64,000 nt of DNA from Sanghuangporus weigelae (Eukaryota > Basidiomycota > Agaricomycetes > Hymenochaetales > Hymenochaetaceae). The notes beneath the pieces were generated by a model. It searched no databases, was not told the DNA's origin, and saw only the letters and a list, made by a program, of their open reading frames with translations. Below are positions 11,026 through 20,456 of the stretch, piece by piece (the stretch's first letter is position 1; each line of letters begins with the position of its first letter). Made by a program: the position numbers and the translations under genes. Location of the stretch: contig CP137321.1 in assembly GCA_033182465.1 (NCBI GenBank), positions 1,364,001 to 1,428,000 of the forward strand. Direction: 5' to 3'.

Positions 11026-12565
11026 ATGCGTCTGACATTCGTAAACGACATGGGTCAATCCTTCGTCATCGAGATTGACCCTCAGATGAGTCTGGAGGAT
11101 ATCATGGCTCTCCTCGAAGCCGAGGTATGACTTCCGGCCTCCTTAATTTCCGTCCGAAAGGCAAGAAGCCGATCTGAACAGCTTTGATGGACATGCACAG
11201 TCAGGTATTCCAGCTAATGAACAGAGCATCTCGTGGGATGGTCACGATTTGAATCGACCAAAGGCGACAATGGCGGAGCTGGGTGTTGGAGATGATGCGG
11301 TCCTAGTCTTACGAAGGAAGGTTACTGTGGCGGGACGGTGCGCTCAGCTCTTCAATGCTACGTCAGCTAAAATCCTAATGGTCTTTCGCGGACAGATCAC
11401 TAGAGCAAGATGCTGAAATGATGCGACTACAAATACTCGGTGACCCAGAGCTTATGCGCCAACTACGCGAAGTAATATTACTCGACATTATCATCCGTCT
11501 ACAACAACTTACGATGCTCGTATTATAGTCACAACCGGAGATCGCAGAGGCCGCAGCGAATAATCCTCAACGCTTCGAAGAGCTTCTGCGTCAGACACGA
11601 CAGCGACAGACGGAAGCAGAGCTCGATCAACAACGCGAAATCGAACGATTGAACGCCGATCCGTTCGACGTTGAGGCTCAGCAGAAGATCGAAGAGGCGA
11701 TTCGTCAACAGGCGGTAATGGAGAACATGGCGCACGCATTGGAATTCCAACCGGAGAGCTTTGGAAGAGTTACGATGCTCTAGTGAGTTGTGGCTTCGGA
11801 CGCTATCTTCATGGTTTTGAACCAATCCGTCCAATGACAGCATTCCTGTTGAAGTGAACGGAACGGCGATTAAAGCGTTTGTGGACAGCGGAGCTCAACA
11901 GACTATCAGTAAGCATCGTCATTATCATACTGAGTCCACAAACATATAACGATGATTGGACTCCAGTGAGCCCCGAATGCGCGGAACGATGTGGAATCAT
12001 GCGTCTCCTCGATCGACGCTTCGCTGGCGTGGCCCGAGGGGTCGGAACAGCCAACATCCTCGGACGTATCCACTCCGCCCAACTCAAACTCTCAGACTTG
12101 TACCTTCCCTGCGCGTTCACCGTCATGGAAGGTCGGGACGTAGACCTGCTCTTCGGACTAGACATGCTCAAAGCGCACCAAGCGTGCATCGATTTGGAGA
12201 AGAACGTGCTTCGGATACGTGGGCGAGAGGTGAGGTTCCTTGCGGAGCATGAGCTCCCCGCTCAGGCGCGCGCGTTTGAGAATCCGGAGAATCTTCCGCC
12301 GGGCATGGCAACTTCGACTGCAGGTCCGTCCTCAGGTCCGTCTTCTGCGAATCCTCGACAGCAGCATTTCCCGGACTCTGGACAGGCGCTTGGTTCTTCA
12401 CCTGCATCTGTTCCACCAATGCCTGGTCGGACGACGAGTAACCACCCCGAGTCAAGTATCCAGACTCTAATGGGTCTCGGCGCGACTCGGGAAGATGCAA
12501 TACAGGCATTAGACGCAATGGGCGGAAACGTGGACTATGCTGCATCTATGCTATTTCAATTCTAA
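11026..12565 (+). CDS. DDI1: Ddi1 ubiquitin shuttle and aspartic protease
   Basis: The N-terminal ubiquitin-like domain (MRLTFVNDMGQSFVIEIDPQ; continues GIPANEQSISWDGHDLNRPK) is followed by the helical Ddi1 region (SQPEIAEAAANNPQRFEELL), the retroviral-protease-like domain (IPVEVNGTAIKAFVDSGAQQ, catalytic DSGA; then LLDRRFAGVARGVGTANILG), a Ser/Pro linker and a C-terminal UBA domain (IQTLMGLGATREDAIQALDA). This is the complete classical UBL-HDD-RVP-UBA order. Ddi1 carries ubiquitinated clients to the proteasome and cleaves heavily ubiquitinated proteins; it also works in replication stress. The protease fold is a normal host domain, not a retroelement remnant. Five short introns are placed by frame. 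It converges on SPT3. Confidence 0.95.
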
Positions 12566-12825
12566 AACACCTTTCGGAAGAGAAAAATGCGCAGACTTTA
12601 TATCTATTTCTTTCTTGGCTTGTTGCGGATTGTCGAAAACATCCAACCCAAGGCATTTTTTATTTTGCAGATACATCATTTTTGCCACGTTTGTTACACA
12701 AGTACGGTTGATACATGTACAATTGTACATAGAGGCAGTACAGATAATGGAAGAACATCGAATGGAATCCACCAATGAAACGAAAGCACAAAGCAAGAAA
12801 GAATAAAAAAGGACAACACATTAAT

Positions 12826-14158
12826 TCAAATAAGACTAACACCTGTCCGTACAAGTCCACCTCGCCAATTCCGCATTCCGGCAGAACGATGGTGAGCCCA
12901 GTCGTTCTGCATCTTAGCGAAAGCATCCTGGATATGTTCCGGCTGTAAAGCCGTCCGTGCTTCTGGAGGCGGCAAGAACAAAGAAGATAACGGGAGCGGC
13001 ACGTCTTCCCTATCGTCGTCTTCCTCCCTTCTTCGCTTGCCGTTCCCACCATCTAACGCGCCAGCGGTTTTGCGTTTCCCGAGTACGGGAGAAGTGTGAT
13101 CCTCTAAGACCTGAGCCTCTTCAAGAGACTTCTTCACTTCTAACCCGCCGATTGTGAGAGCGCGAACCATCTCGAAAGCGAGGAAACCGACGATGTCGAC
13201 AGTGTCGTCGGCGTTTTTTAGATCAAGTGCTGGGGGAAGGTTGAGAAACTCTCGGAAACGTTTTGCTGCCGGAAAAAAAAAGGAATCAGTTATCATGTCT
13301 TTATTCGTGGTGGGTTTTAAGCGCACTTTTGCGATACGTGAAAGACGCTTGTCGACAGTCTGAATAGTGCTGGTATTCTTCTCGTGTCATCTCTCGTGTG
13401 GCTTCATCAGCCTCCTTGAGTCGCAGGATTGAAGCTTCGTGAGCTTCGATATCGTCCTCATCCTCTTCATCGTCCGATTGGTGGCCCGCTTGCTTCAGTA
13501 CCTCGGAATAGATCGCAGTAATCTCCCAAGGTAATTTCACTGTGATTTTCTGCGCTTTGGGAGCGAGCTTATCTATTGGTGTCGGGACGACGATATCTCA
13601 ATTAATGAATATGATAATAAGTATAAATGAAGTACATACCATCGGCTCCGTCCTCGAGGTTCTCCACTTCAACCGCTCCTCCTCCATCGCCACCAGAGTC
13701 TTTAGCGTGTTTACGAACGTCTTTCCACGAAAGATATGTCCGTAATCTGTTCACCTTCCCTCTGTCATGGCGAATGAGGAATATAAGGTCTTCAGCTGTC
13801 AGGTATCGTGCGCCGCGTTTCGTCGCTAATGCACGCGCCTGGATGATCTATTATCGGACGTCGAAATAATAAGATTTCAAAATTCTAGATATTATTGAGT
13901 TTGGTTGGCGTACCAGTTCGATGATTTGGCTACGAACGATATCCTCGACGAGATTGACTGTCTCGACGTTGGGGTCTTGAACCTCCCCAAAGACGAACAT
14001 CTATCAAAGCAACGCGCCATGAGCTCCGCCATTCTGCCTAACATAAGAAACCAGCAGTATACCATCTGAGAGATTTCCTGTGTATATTTGTACTCCCTCA
14101 TACTGTGTTCCTCTGGCGTTGTCAGGAATAATTTCTTGATAGCTATTTGTGCCGACAT
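12826..14158 (-). CDS. SPT3: Spt3, SAGA histone-fold subunit
   Basis: Exons in order read MREYKYTQEISQM, FGEVQDPNVETVNLVEDIVR and QIIELVIQARALATKRGARY, then LTAEDLIFLIRHDRGKVNRL, RTYLSWKDVRKHAKDSGG, KITVKLPWEITAIYSEVLKQ, YRKAKRFREFLNLPPAL and DTVDIVGFLAFEMVRALT. These are the two histone-fold halves that Spt3 pairs within itself, joined by an acidic linker (DDEEDEDDIEAHE). The C-terminus has a basic patch (GKRKTAG, GKRRREEDDDRED). In SAGA, Spt3 helps place TBP on promoters. The ATG at 14156-14158 is the most upstream; the ATG just before REYKYTQ (about 14101) is an alternative start. It is divergent from the PAPS reductase gene (285 bp) and converges on DDI1 (260 bp). Confidence 0.92.
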
Positions 14159-14345
14159 AAGGTGGGGTCGTTAGCTCAGCCTTAGCAGCCGGATCAGGGA
14201 TGGCGACTGACCCAACAGATGATCGACAGATCGACAGTGATCTGCGATATAGTTTCTCATGCTTAGTAATACGAGCATTGTCTCGACCTCGAGCACGCCA
14301 TTCTTGCTTGCTGCTCCGATTCCTGGTTGGCGCATACAGTTTGTT

Positions 14346-14353
14346 TATAAAAA
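14346..14353 (+). promoter_or_regulatory. TATA-like box of the PAPS reductase gene
   Basis: TATAAAAA lies 98 bp before the ATG at 14444. It is the only good TATA match in the short region shared with SPT3. Confidence 0.45.
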
Positions 14354-14443
14354 TTAACGATGCTATTCGACGTCAGAGACTCGACTAGGACGAGCTATAC
14401 TGCTACCTAGTCTCCCTGATTTTCGTGATAGCTCCGGGAAATA

Positions 14444-15478
14444 ATGTCTGCCATCGCTGAACCTGATTATCCGAGGCCTCTGCAGTCACCCATCGACCCT
14501 CAGCTACTCGACCGTATTAACGGGTACTTAATCTCGCTTTCGGCTCAGGATATTATCAGATGGGGCCTGGAGAACCTCCCGAACCTGTATCAAACCACCG
14601 CATTTGGCCTTACCGGCCTAGTCCAGCTGGATATGCTCAGCAAGCTCACAACAAACTCGCCTCCTCTCATTTTCGTCGACACTCTATATCACTTCAAAGA
14701 AACACTGGATTTGGTGGAGGAGGTGAAGAGGAGATACGGGCGTGATGTACATGTGTACAAGCCTGAGGGATGCGAGACTACAGCGGACTTTGAAGCTAAA
14801 CATGGTGAACGGTTATGGGAGCGGGAGGAGACGACATATGATTACCTCGTCAAGGCACGTTTCCCTTCCTTCTTAACCGCTATCTCCTGTCATGGAATGG
14901 AATATTATCCTTCCTTCTTACAATGCTAACGCAGGTCGAACCCGCGAGAAGAGCGTATTTGGAGCTGAACGTGCAGTCTGTCATCACGGGCCGACGTGCC
15001 TCTCAGGGCGCGGCACGGAAGTCCCTCCAGCCCCTCGAAATCGACTCCACGGGGCTATTCAAACTTAACCCCTTGTTTTCTTGGAGCTTCTCAGCGGTCC
15101 AGACGTACATCAATGAGAACAATGTACCAAGAAACGCGCTTCTCGACCAGGGCTACAAGAGCATCGGCGATTGGCATAGCACACAGAAGGCTGGCGAGGG
15201 CGACGAAGGCGAGCGAGCGGGCCGATGGGCTGACAAACCGGAGAAGACAGAATGCGGACTTCATGAAGATTATTTCAAGATTCGGCTTCAAATGCTCAAA
15301 AAGCAGGTCCGTATTTCCTGTGCCAAATTTGTTTCGGCCTTTTTTTGTTCACTCTTATTTTTATCATCAGCGTGAGGCTGAACTGCGCGAGAAGGATGAA
15401 GCGAGAGGAAATGAGGTGCGGACGGAAGCAAATGGGAACGCCAGTACTAGTCTTGTACAGGAGGTGGCTGCTTTGTGA
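14444..15478 (+). CDS. MET16: Phosphoadenosine phosphosulfate reductase
   Basis: Three exons. The N-terminal exon carries IRWGLENLPNLYQTTAFGLT, GLVQLDMLSK and PLIFVDTLYHFKETLDLVEE. The middle exon has the GRRASQGAARKSLQPLEID substrate-binding stretch, FKLNPLFSWSFSAVQTYI, then NVPRNALLDQGYKSIGDWHS and the catalytic ECGLH motif. The final exon is a charged tail. The enzyme reduces PAPS to sulfite using thioredoxin, a cytosolic step in sulfate assimilation to cysteine and methionine. The intact ECGLH cysteine and full length indicate an active enzyme. The first intron needs a GC donor. The stop is TGA at 15476-15478. Confidence 0.95.
14855..14934 (+). other. Probable GC-AG intron in the PAPS reductase gene
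   Basis: The exon ends ...CTC GTC AAG and the next begins GTC GAA CCC GCG, both in the conserved frame (YDYLVK-VEPARRAY). The 80-bp intron begins GCACGT and ends GCAG, with a CTAAC branch-type site just before the end. AAG|GCACGT resembles the known GC-donor pattern AG|GCAAGT. The GT four bases inside the intron (14859) would shift the frame. Confidence 0.75.
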
Positions 15479-15728
15479 CGCCAGTGACTGGATGCAGTTA
15501 TGCATGCATATTATGATGTAAAAGGAAGGCTAGAGACGATATAATAAAACAAAACAAATGTTTTGATGAGATGAAGGATAAGAAATGAAATTTATGTAAT
15601 GTAGAGTTTGCGTTGTTTGATCTGGAAGGTCATCATCATCTCGTATGCTTTTTCAGGTTTATGCACAGAGTCTGCTCCCATACTAGCTCTCCTCGGGATA
15701 TCTGCTATTTCCTTTCTGCTTGGCCACG

Positions 15729-17605
15729 ATGACCTGTCCTATGAGATCTAGCTGTTCCACTCAGCTCCGCTCCTGGTCCCGGCAAGGCACTGGCTTTGCT
15801 TATCCCGTGGTACTCCCAGGGCGTCTACTACAAGTACAACAATTTAATAACAATCAATCTCAGACTCGGCATAACATCACAGGTTCTATTGTTTACGAGA
15901 GAACCAGCTTCACGACGACTAGCAGGCGGAGTTTGTCGGAGAGTCTCAACTCACGCTTCGTCGTCATTCAACGGCATCAGCCATCCTGCTCTCGTTCCTA
16001 CTCGTCCTCTTCTCCTTTTTCGTCTTCATCATCATCATCATCCCAGGTCTCCCCGTCCTCGTTGGATTCCGCTCCTCTGCCTGACCCTTCTGCGGAGCAA
16101 AGTGCTACTCAGGAAATATCTGAGGACGAGGTTGAAGACTACTTGCTCGTCTCAGAGTGCGATCCAATCGATCCGGAAATGCTACCTCTCAAGTGAGCAC
16201 CAAGTGGCATTCTTTTGGTTCCGTTCATCCCAGCTCGTTTCTGAATCCGCTTGATGTTTTCTTAGACCTGATTTGGAGGCAACAGGTGGCCTGCCTCTTA
16301 TTCCCCTCATTAAAGACGAGGCGATACGCCAGCAGGTCTTCACTCACCGCTCTGTCTACGCCCGGGCCCGGCACGAGTTCGAGGACCATCCTCACGACCC
16401 GTCACCGGACTATGAAATGTGAGGTGCTTTTCTGAAACGATTTATTAAGATCTCGCACGTCGACTTCTTCGCGGGTTGATGGTACTTGATGATCATCCTG
16501 ATGGACCTGTGCTCATGTCTTTGTCTCCTTGTTTTTGAAGCCTGGAGTTTCAGGGGGATGCTGTTCTCGGCCTTCTTATCACCGACCTTGTTCGTGACTG
16601 CTACCCCAGTCTTAGAGTCGGTCCCGCGACTGTAAGCCTAATGACAGAAACCAGGATTTAATTTCACGCTCATTAACCCTTTCTCTCTTTCTTTCTTCTA
16701 TCCTCAGAAAGTCAGGTCCATGGTGGTCGGAAATGCCAACCTCGCAGACATGTATGTTTACGTTGTCATGGCTCTTCAGAACTTACGAGATTCCGGACGT
16801 CACTGAATCATCAATCCCTTTGAACAGTTCCGTCAAGTACGGTCTCCCACAGAGAGTTCGTGCCCAGCGTAGTGCTGTCATGGCTATGAGTAAATCCATG
16901 GCCCTTAAAGGTCAGTACTTGCTGGGCAAGCGTCTAATGTTGTTGGAACTGAAGTTCATTCCGCGTTCCTTTGCATAGCGGATGTCTTTGAGGTGAATAC
17001 TGATTTCCCCGAGTTACTTTCTCGAGCCTACCTGCTTACAGCATAAATCTATGTGCAGGCATATGTCGGCGGGCTGTACAAAGATCAAGGCCTAGACGTT
17101 GTCCGGAGCTGGCTTACCGCGCTCTTCCTACCATACGTGAAAGAGGCCTATCGCGTCTGCCGAAACCAACACGGCCTCCCTTCGCCACCGCCCTCTCCGT
17201 TCCTTCCCCACGCGCAATATGACCCGTCCCCAGGAGCAGAATCAGACGCAGCTCTCCCAGACTATGAATCGACTGAAACATCCGCTTCGATTCAAAGCAT
17301 GAATAGCGGTCATCTGCAGTTATTCAACCAGTATGTGCAGCAGAAGCATATGAAATTCGAGTGGAGGTTCGAGGAGGTCAAGGATGTGGGGACGAGAGCT
17401 ACGCCGATTTGGGCCGTGCATGCTATTGTCAACGGTCAACAGGTTTCGGTAGGGCGAGGAAACACGAAGAAGGTTGCTCAGAACGAAGCTGCTAGGGAGG
17501 CTCTAGTGCAACTTGGGATAACGACTACTTGTAAGTCAAGACTCCATCTTGATTCAAATTGAAGTCGCGTCGTGGTCTGATACGATTTGATCATCAGTGG
17601 ATTGA
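15729..17605 (+). CDS. RNase III family protein with dsRNA-binding domain, possibly mitochondrial
   Basis: A Ser/Arg-rich, acid-poor N-terminus of about 100 residues resembles a mitochondrial leader. The RNase III domain follows: FTHRSVYARARHEFEDHPHD, the signature ILEFQGDAVLGLLITDLV, then SMVVGNANLADISVKYGLPQ and ADVFEAYVGGLYKDQGLDVV. The four acidic catalytic positions (E and D in LEFxGD, D and E in DVFE) are all present. A dsRNA-binding domain (HMKFEWRFEEVKD ... VSVGRGNTKKVAQNEAAREA) ends the protein after a Ser/Pro linker. Intact acidic residues argue for a real nuclease rather than an inactive mitoribosomal L44/L3 relative, though that relation remains possible. The start is the first ATG after a TTG-open stretch; the last exon adds only a few residues to TGA at 17603-17605. 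Confidence 0.85.
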
Positions 17606-18079
17606 AGTACACCCGGGAGACAGTAATCTTGAGGTGCAAAGTAAGCACCGAAACGTCCACTTTCATGCGGGGATCCATCCCTCTTTCCGTTGGATTTACG
17701 AGGAGTCCGATCTGAAATTCCAAGACGATCTTTTTTTTTTTTTTTTTTTTGCTATTCCATTTGTTTGTCGATTTGCTGTCGTGCTGTTCTTCTTGCAAAG
17801 TAAACTTCTCGGCTTGAAAAGGATGTGGATATCTTGTACAATTAGATAATAACTACGCGGGACCTGGAGCGTTTCCAGAGTATCATAGGATCTCGGTCTT
17901 GTGTGGTTCGCCTAGCTTAAGAGATATATTTTTACTGTTGAATCGGTGTTGTGTCTTGCAAGAAAGAGACTAGACCATACAGATGGAAACATTGTGCGGG
18001 AACCGAGTTGTTAGCAACAGGTCAACCCTGGTCTCATTCAAGCAAAATAAGCAAGAAAATGCACGTACATTTAAGTCAT
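17606..18079. other. Convergent 3' region between the RNase III gene and COA3
   Basis: No open frame of interest. It includes a run of 20 T (17731-17750) and AT-rich stretches suited to polyadenylation. Confidence 0.5.
17731..17750. repeat. Poly-T run of 20
   Basis: Uninterrupted T20 on the + strand in the convergent 3' region. It is likely a simple mononucleotide repeat; it could also be an A-tail trace on the minus strand, but no retroposed sequence was recognised beside it. Confidence 0.9.
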
Positions 18080-18458
18080 CTACTTCTTACTCGTCCCCAT
18101 AGTGTTAGACGAATTCAAATTAGCAGTCTCTGCCTTTGTCTGCCCTCGAATCCTCTCATCCGCCATCCGCGCCGCAAGCAGCTCCTTCGCCTCCTCGTCG
18201 AGATCTTCGAAGGTATCCTGCTTGACTGCGCTGATAGAATACGCCCATACGCCGACGACAAATGCACCGATGGCGAGACCCGTGATGGTGTTTCGCGTGC
18301 GGAAGGGGGCACGCGCACGTTGCAGGCCTGGGGAGAGACCCTGTGGAAGAAAGGACTTTTGAGCTGAGTGCTTGGAGAAGTGATGGACTGGTACTGACGT
18401 AGCCTTTTGGACGGTACTGTTTGTCTGTTTCTTTTCGCGAGATCCAGTGGCCTGACAT
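18080..18458 (-). CDS. COA3: Cytochrome c oxidase assembly factor 3 (Coa3)
   Basis: Exon 1 (from ATG 18456-18458) encodes MSGHWISRKETDKQYRPKGY. After a short intron the second exon reads GLSPGLQRARAPFRTRNTIT, GLAIGAFVVGVWAYSISAVK, then QDTFEDLDEEAKELLAARM and ends MGTSKK. The arginine-rich RARAPFRTRN block before a single membrane span, followed by QDxFEDLDEE, is the Coa3/CCDC56 pattern. Coa3 sits in the mitochondrial inner membrane with Cox14 and newly made Cox1, coupling Cox1 translation to complex IV assembly. Length is about 100 residues, normal for the family. The next minus-strand gene upstream is a Cox7-like subunit, so two complex IV genes lie side by side. Confidence 0.85.
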
Positions 18459-18839
18459 GGAGGTAAGAGTCAGGAATCGGACGTCTTTATTCGACAATAT
18501 TTCATGTCAACTCAACTCATTTACTTTGTCTTTCTTTAAATTTATTCACAAATCTTACATTTAGTACTCTGCTTCGGGCTTTAGTCAACAGAAGGCATCA
18601 CAGTTGTGTTTGTCGAAACAATCATGCTTTGAAGGAATTCAATCATCCTCATAAAGTCAGTCATTGAGGCAGATCTGCAGAATGAAAATTCTGTGCATTT
18701 TTGCACTTGAGCTTTAGGACATGCTGTTTAGGACATGCTGTCTGGTAGAGTACGCCAACAATTAATTGGATTGACGAGACATTATTGCGGTTTGCAGGAA
18801 GACTGAGACGGTCGACACTTTCTCCTTCGCCCTTTACTC
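18459..18839. other. Intergenic region between COA3 and the Cox7-like gene
   Basis: It holds the COA3 promoter and the 3' flank of the Cox7-like gene, both minus strand. A small tandem repeat lies at 18713-18740. No gene or clear TATA box was seen. Confidence 0.5.
18713..18740. repeat. Tandem duplication of a 14-bp unit
   Basis: TTTAGGACATGCTG occurs twice head to tail (18713-18726 and 18727-18740) with no mismatch, 255-282 bp upstream of the COA3 start. It looks like a recent slippage duplication. Confidence 0.9.
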
Positions 18840-19286
18840 TTAAGATTTGCCCTGTATGAGGTTAACGTGTATACAAATCAACGCAAGAACAGCCAGACTT
18901 GAAACTAGGCGGAATACGCACGAGAATCAACTGAACGACACCATAGCTGGCGCCGGCGAGTCCGACGGCCAGACCTGTAAACCAAGTCCCTGTAGTTCGA
19001 GGAAGTCCATCGTTAGCCAATGCCCCCGCAGCGTGAGTCGACTCGAAATCACTGACTCATGAAGAACCTTCCGCGCGGTGTACGAACATAGAGCGGTTTG
19101 GTGTTGTTCTAGAGATCATCACGTTGAATAGGTCATCAGACAGATAGTAATAGTGAAGGTCGCGTACTTGGTAGAAACGCTGTTTCTCAGGAACCTTGTT
19201 CTGGACTATGGAGAAAGATTGAGTACACAGCGTCAACCAGATAGAAGACAGAACGACATACTGTTTACGAGGTAGCCGAGAACCAT
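18840..19286 (-). CDS. Small Cox7-like (cytochrome c oxidase subunit VIIa) protein in five short exons
   Basis: Reading the minus strand from ATG 19284-19286 gives MVLGYLVN, then IQNKVPEKQRFYQ, NNTKPLYVRTPRGRFFM, TWFTGLAVGLAGASYGVVQL and GKS before TAA at 18840-18842: about 64 residues, split by four introns with GT donors and AG acceptors that all keep frame. The pattern NKV-E-Q-FYQ...TKPLYVR-PR followed by one membrane span matches the layout of yeast Cox7 (NKVIQLQKIFQ...KPLWWRHPRS). I infer a small inner-membrane subunit of complex IV. It is too fragmented to show as a long open frame. It is divergent from YAF9 with 124 bp between starts. Confidence 0.65.
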
Positions 19287-19410
19287 GGTGGTGAGCAATC
19301 CAAGTGAAGGTGATGAACTGAAATCAAGCCAACACAGAGAGAGAATCCGGGTTGTCCCGAACCGTAGCCTGCCGCATTTCCATATCCGAGTCCGATGGTC
19401 ACCCAAAATC

Positions 19411-20346
19411 ATGTCCAACGATCGCGTTCGCGTGAGAGTACGTCCTCGTCATCCAATTCTGCCTTACAGTCAACTAAAAGATCGATCAAGGGTCTGAGCA
19501 TATACAGACCCATAATATACGGAAACACAGCAGTCGTTCTATCTCCAGAAGAACGCGCCGCTCTGCCAAGCGCGCAAGCGGACCACACCCACAGATGGAC
19601 TGTTGCAGTGCGCAGCGCTGCTTCTGCACCTGGCTCGAATACGGTCGGTGCTGCGGATGATATCAGTTATTTCATCAAGCGTGTCACGTTCAAGTTGCAT
19701 GAGACGTATCCAAATCCTACAAGAGGTCAGCAGCAGTGACTTCGGAGGGACGAGCATCTGAATGTTTATTTGCAGTGGTTGACAAGCCACCGTTTGAAGT
19801 AACAGAAACAGGGTGCGCATCTTTCACAATACCGTTGAATTGTGATTATCTACTCATTATGTCTGAAGATGGGGTGAATTCGAGATTCAAATCCGAATCA
19901 ACTTCGTCGCAGAAGCCGGAGAGAAACAATACCTCCTCTACCATCACCTCAAACTTCACCCATGGACAGCCGTAGGTAGTGGGGAGCCCGAAATCCCTCC
20001 TCCAGACGTCGCTGCAAAATCAGGTCCCGTCCATTCCTGGCAATACGACGAAGTCGTCTTCAACGATCCGTTTCAATCGTTCCTCAACATCCTCATGGCT
20101 CACCCGCCCACCCCGCTTCCAAAAGTCAAAACGAGACCGGTACCCTTTAATATTGCCCACCCGGAGTCGATCAAGGATGCGAAATCTGGAGGGACGCCCG
20201 AGTTTACTCAGGCCATGATTACGGAGGAGGCGGAACGATTGGAGAAAGCAAGGAAGGATGTTATTGCTGAACAAGATAAGTGGAGAGGTATTTTGATTGA
20301 GAAGGAACGAGAATTGGAGAGATTGAGGAAGCAGCTTGAGGGCTGA
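19411..20346 (+). CDS. YAF9: Yaf9/GAS41 YEATS-domain chromatin protein
   Basis: Exon 1 encodes only MSNDRVR. The rest reads SIYRPIIYGNTAVVLSPEER, THRWTVAVRSAASAPG, ISYFIKRVTFKLHETYPNPT, VVDKPPFEVTETGWGEFEIQ, IRINFVAEAGEKQYLLYHHL and KLHPW, then FNDPFQSFLNILM, ending in a coiled coil (KDVIAEQDKWRGILIEKERE) at 20346. This is a complete YEATS domain with the HWTV-type, LHxTYPxP and GWGEFEI blocks that form the acyl-lysine pocket. Yaf9 is shared by the NuA4 acetyltransferase and SWR1 remodelling complexes and reads acylated H3. The C-terminal coiled coil is the usual interaction tail. Its stop lies 110 bp from the stop of the convergent ATR gene. Confidence 0.94.
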
Positions 20347-20456
20347 GATTTATTGCACGAGAATACGTTCAATCAACGGTTGTATATTATTGTACTATTG
20401 CACATTGCCAATGATGAAGATACAAATAAATGGCGGAATCGGTAATAAATTATAAC

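Noticed and set aside
11800-12260. Retroviral-like aspartic protease domain
   Set aside because: It lies inside a complete UBL-HDD-RVP-UBA gene with normal introns, so it is host Ddi1 and not a retroelement remnant.
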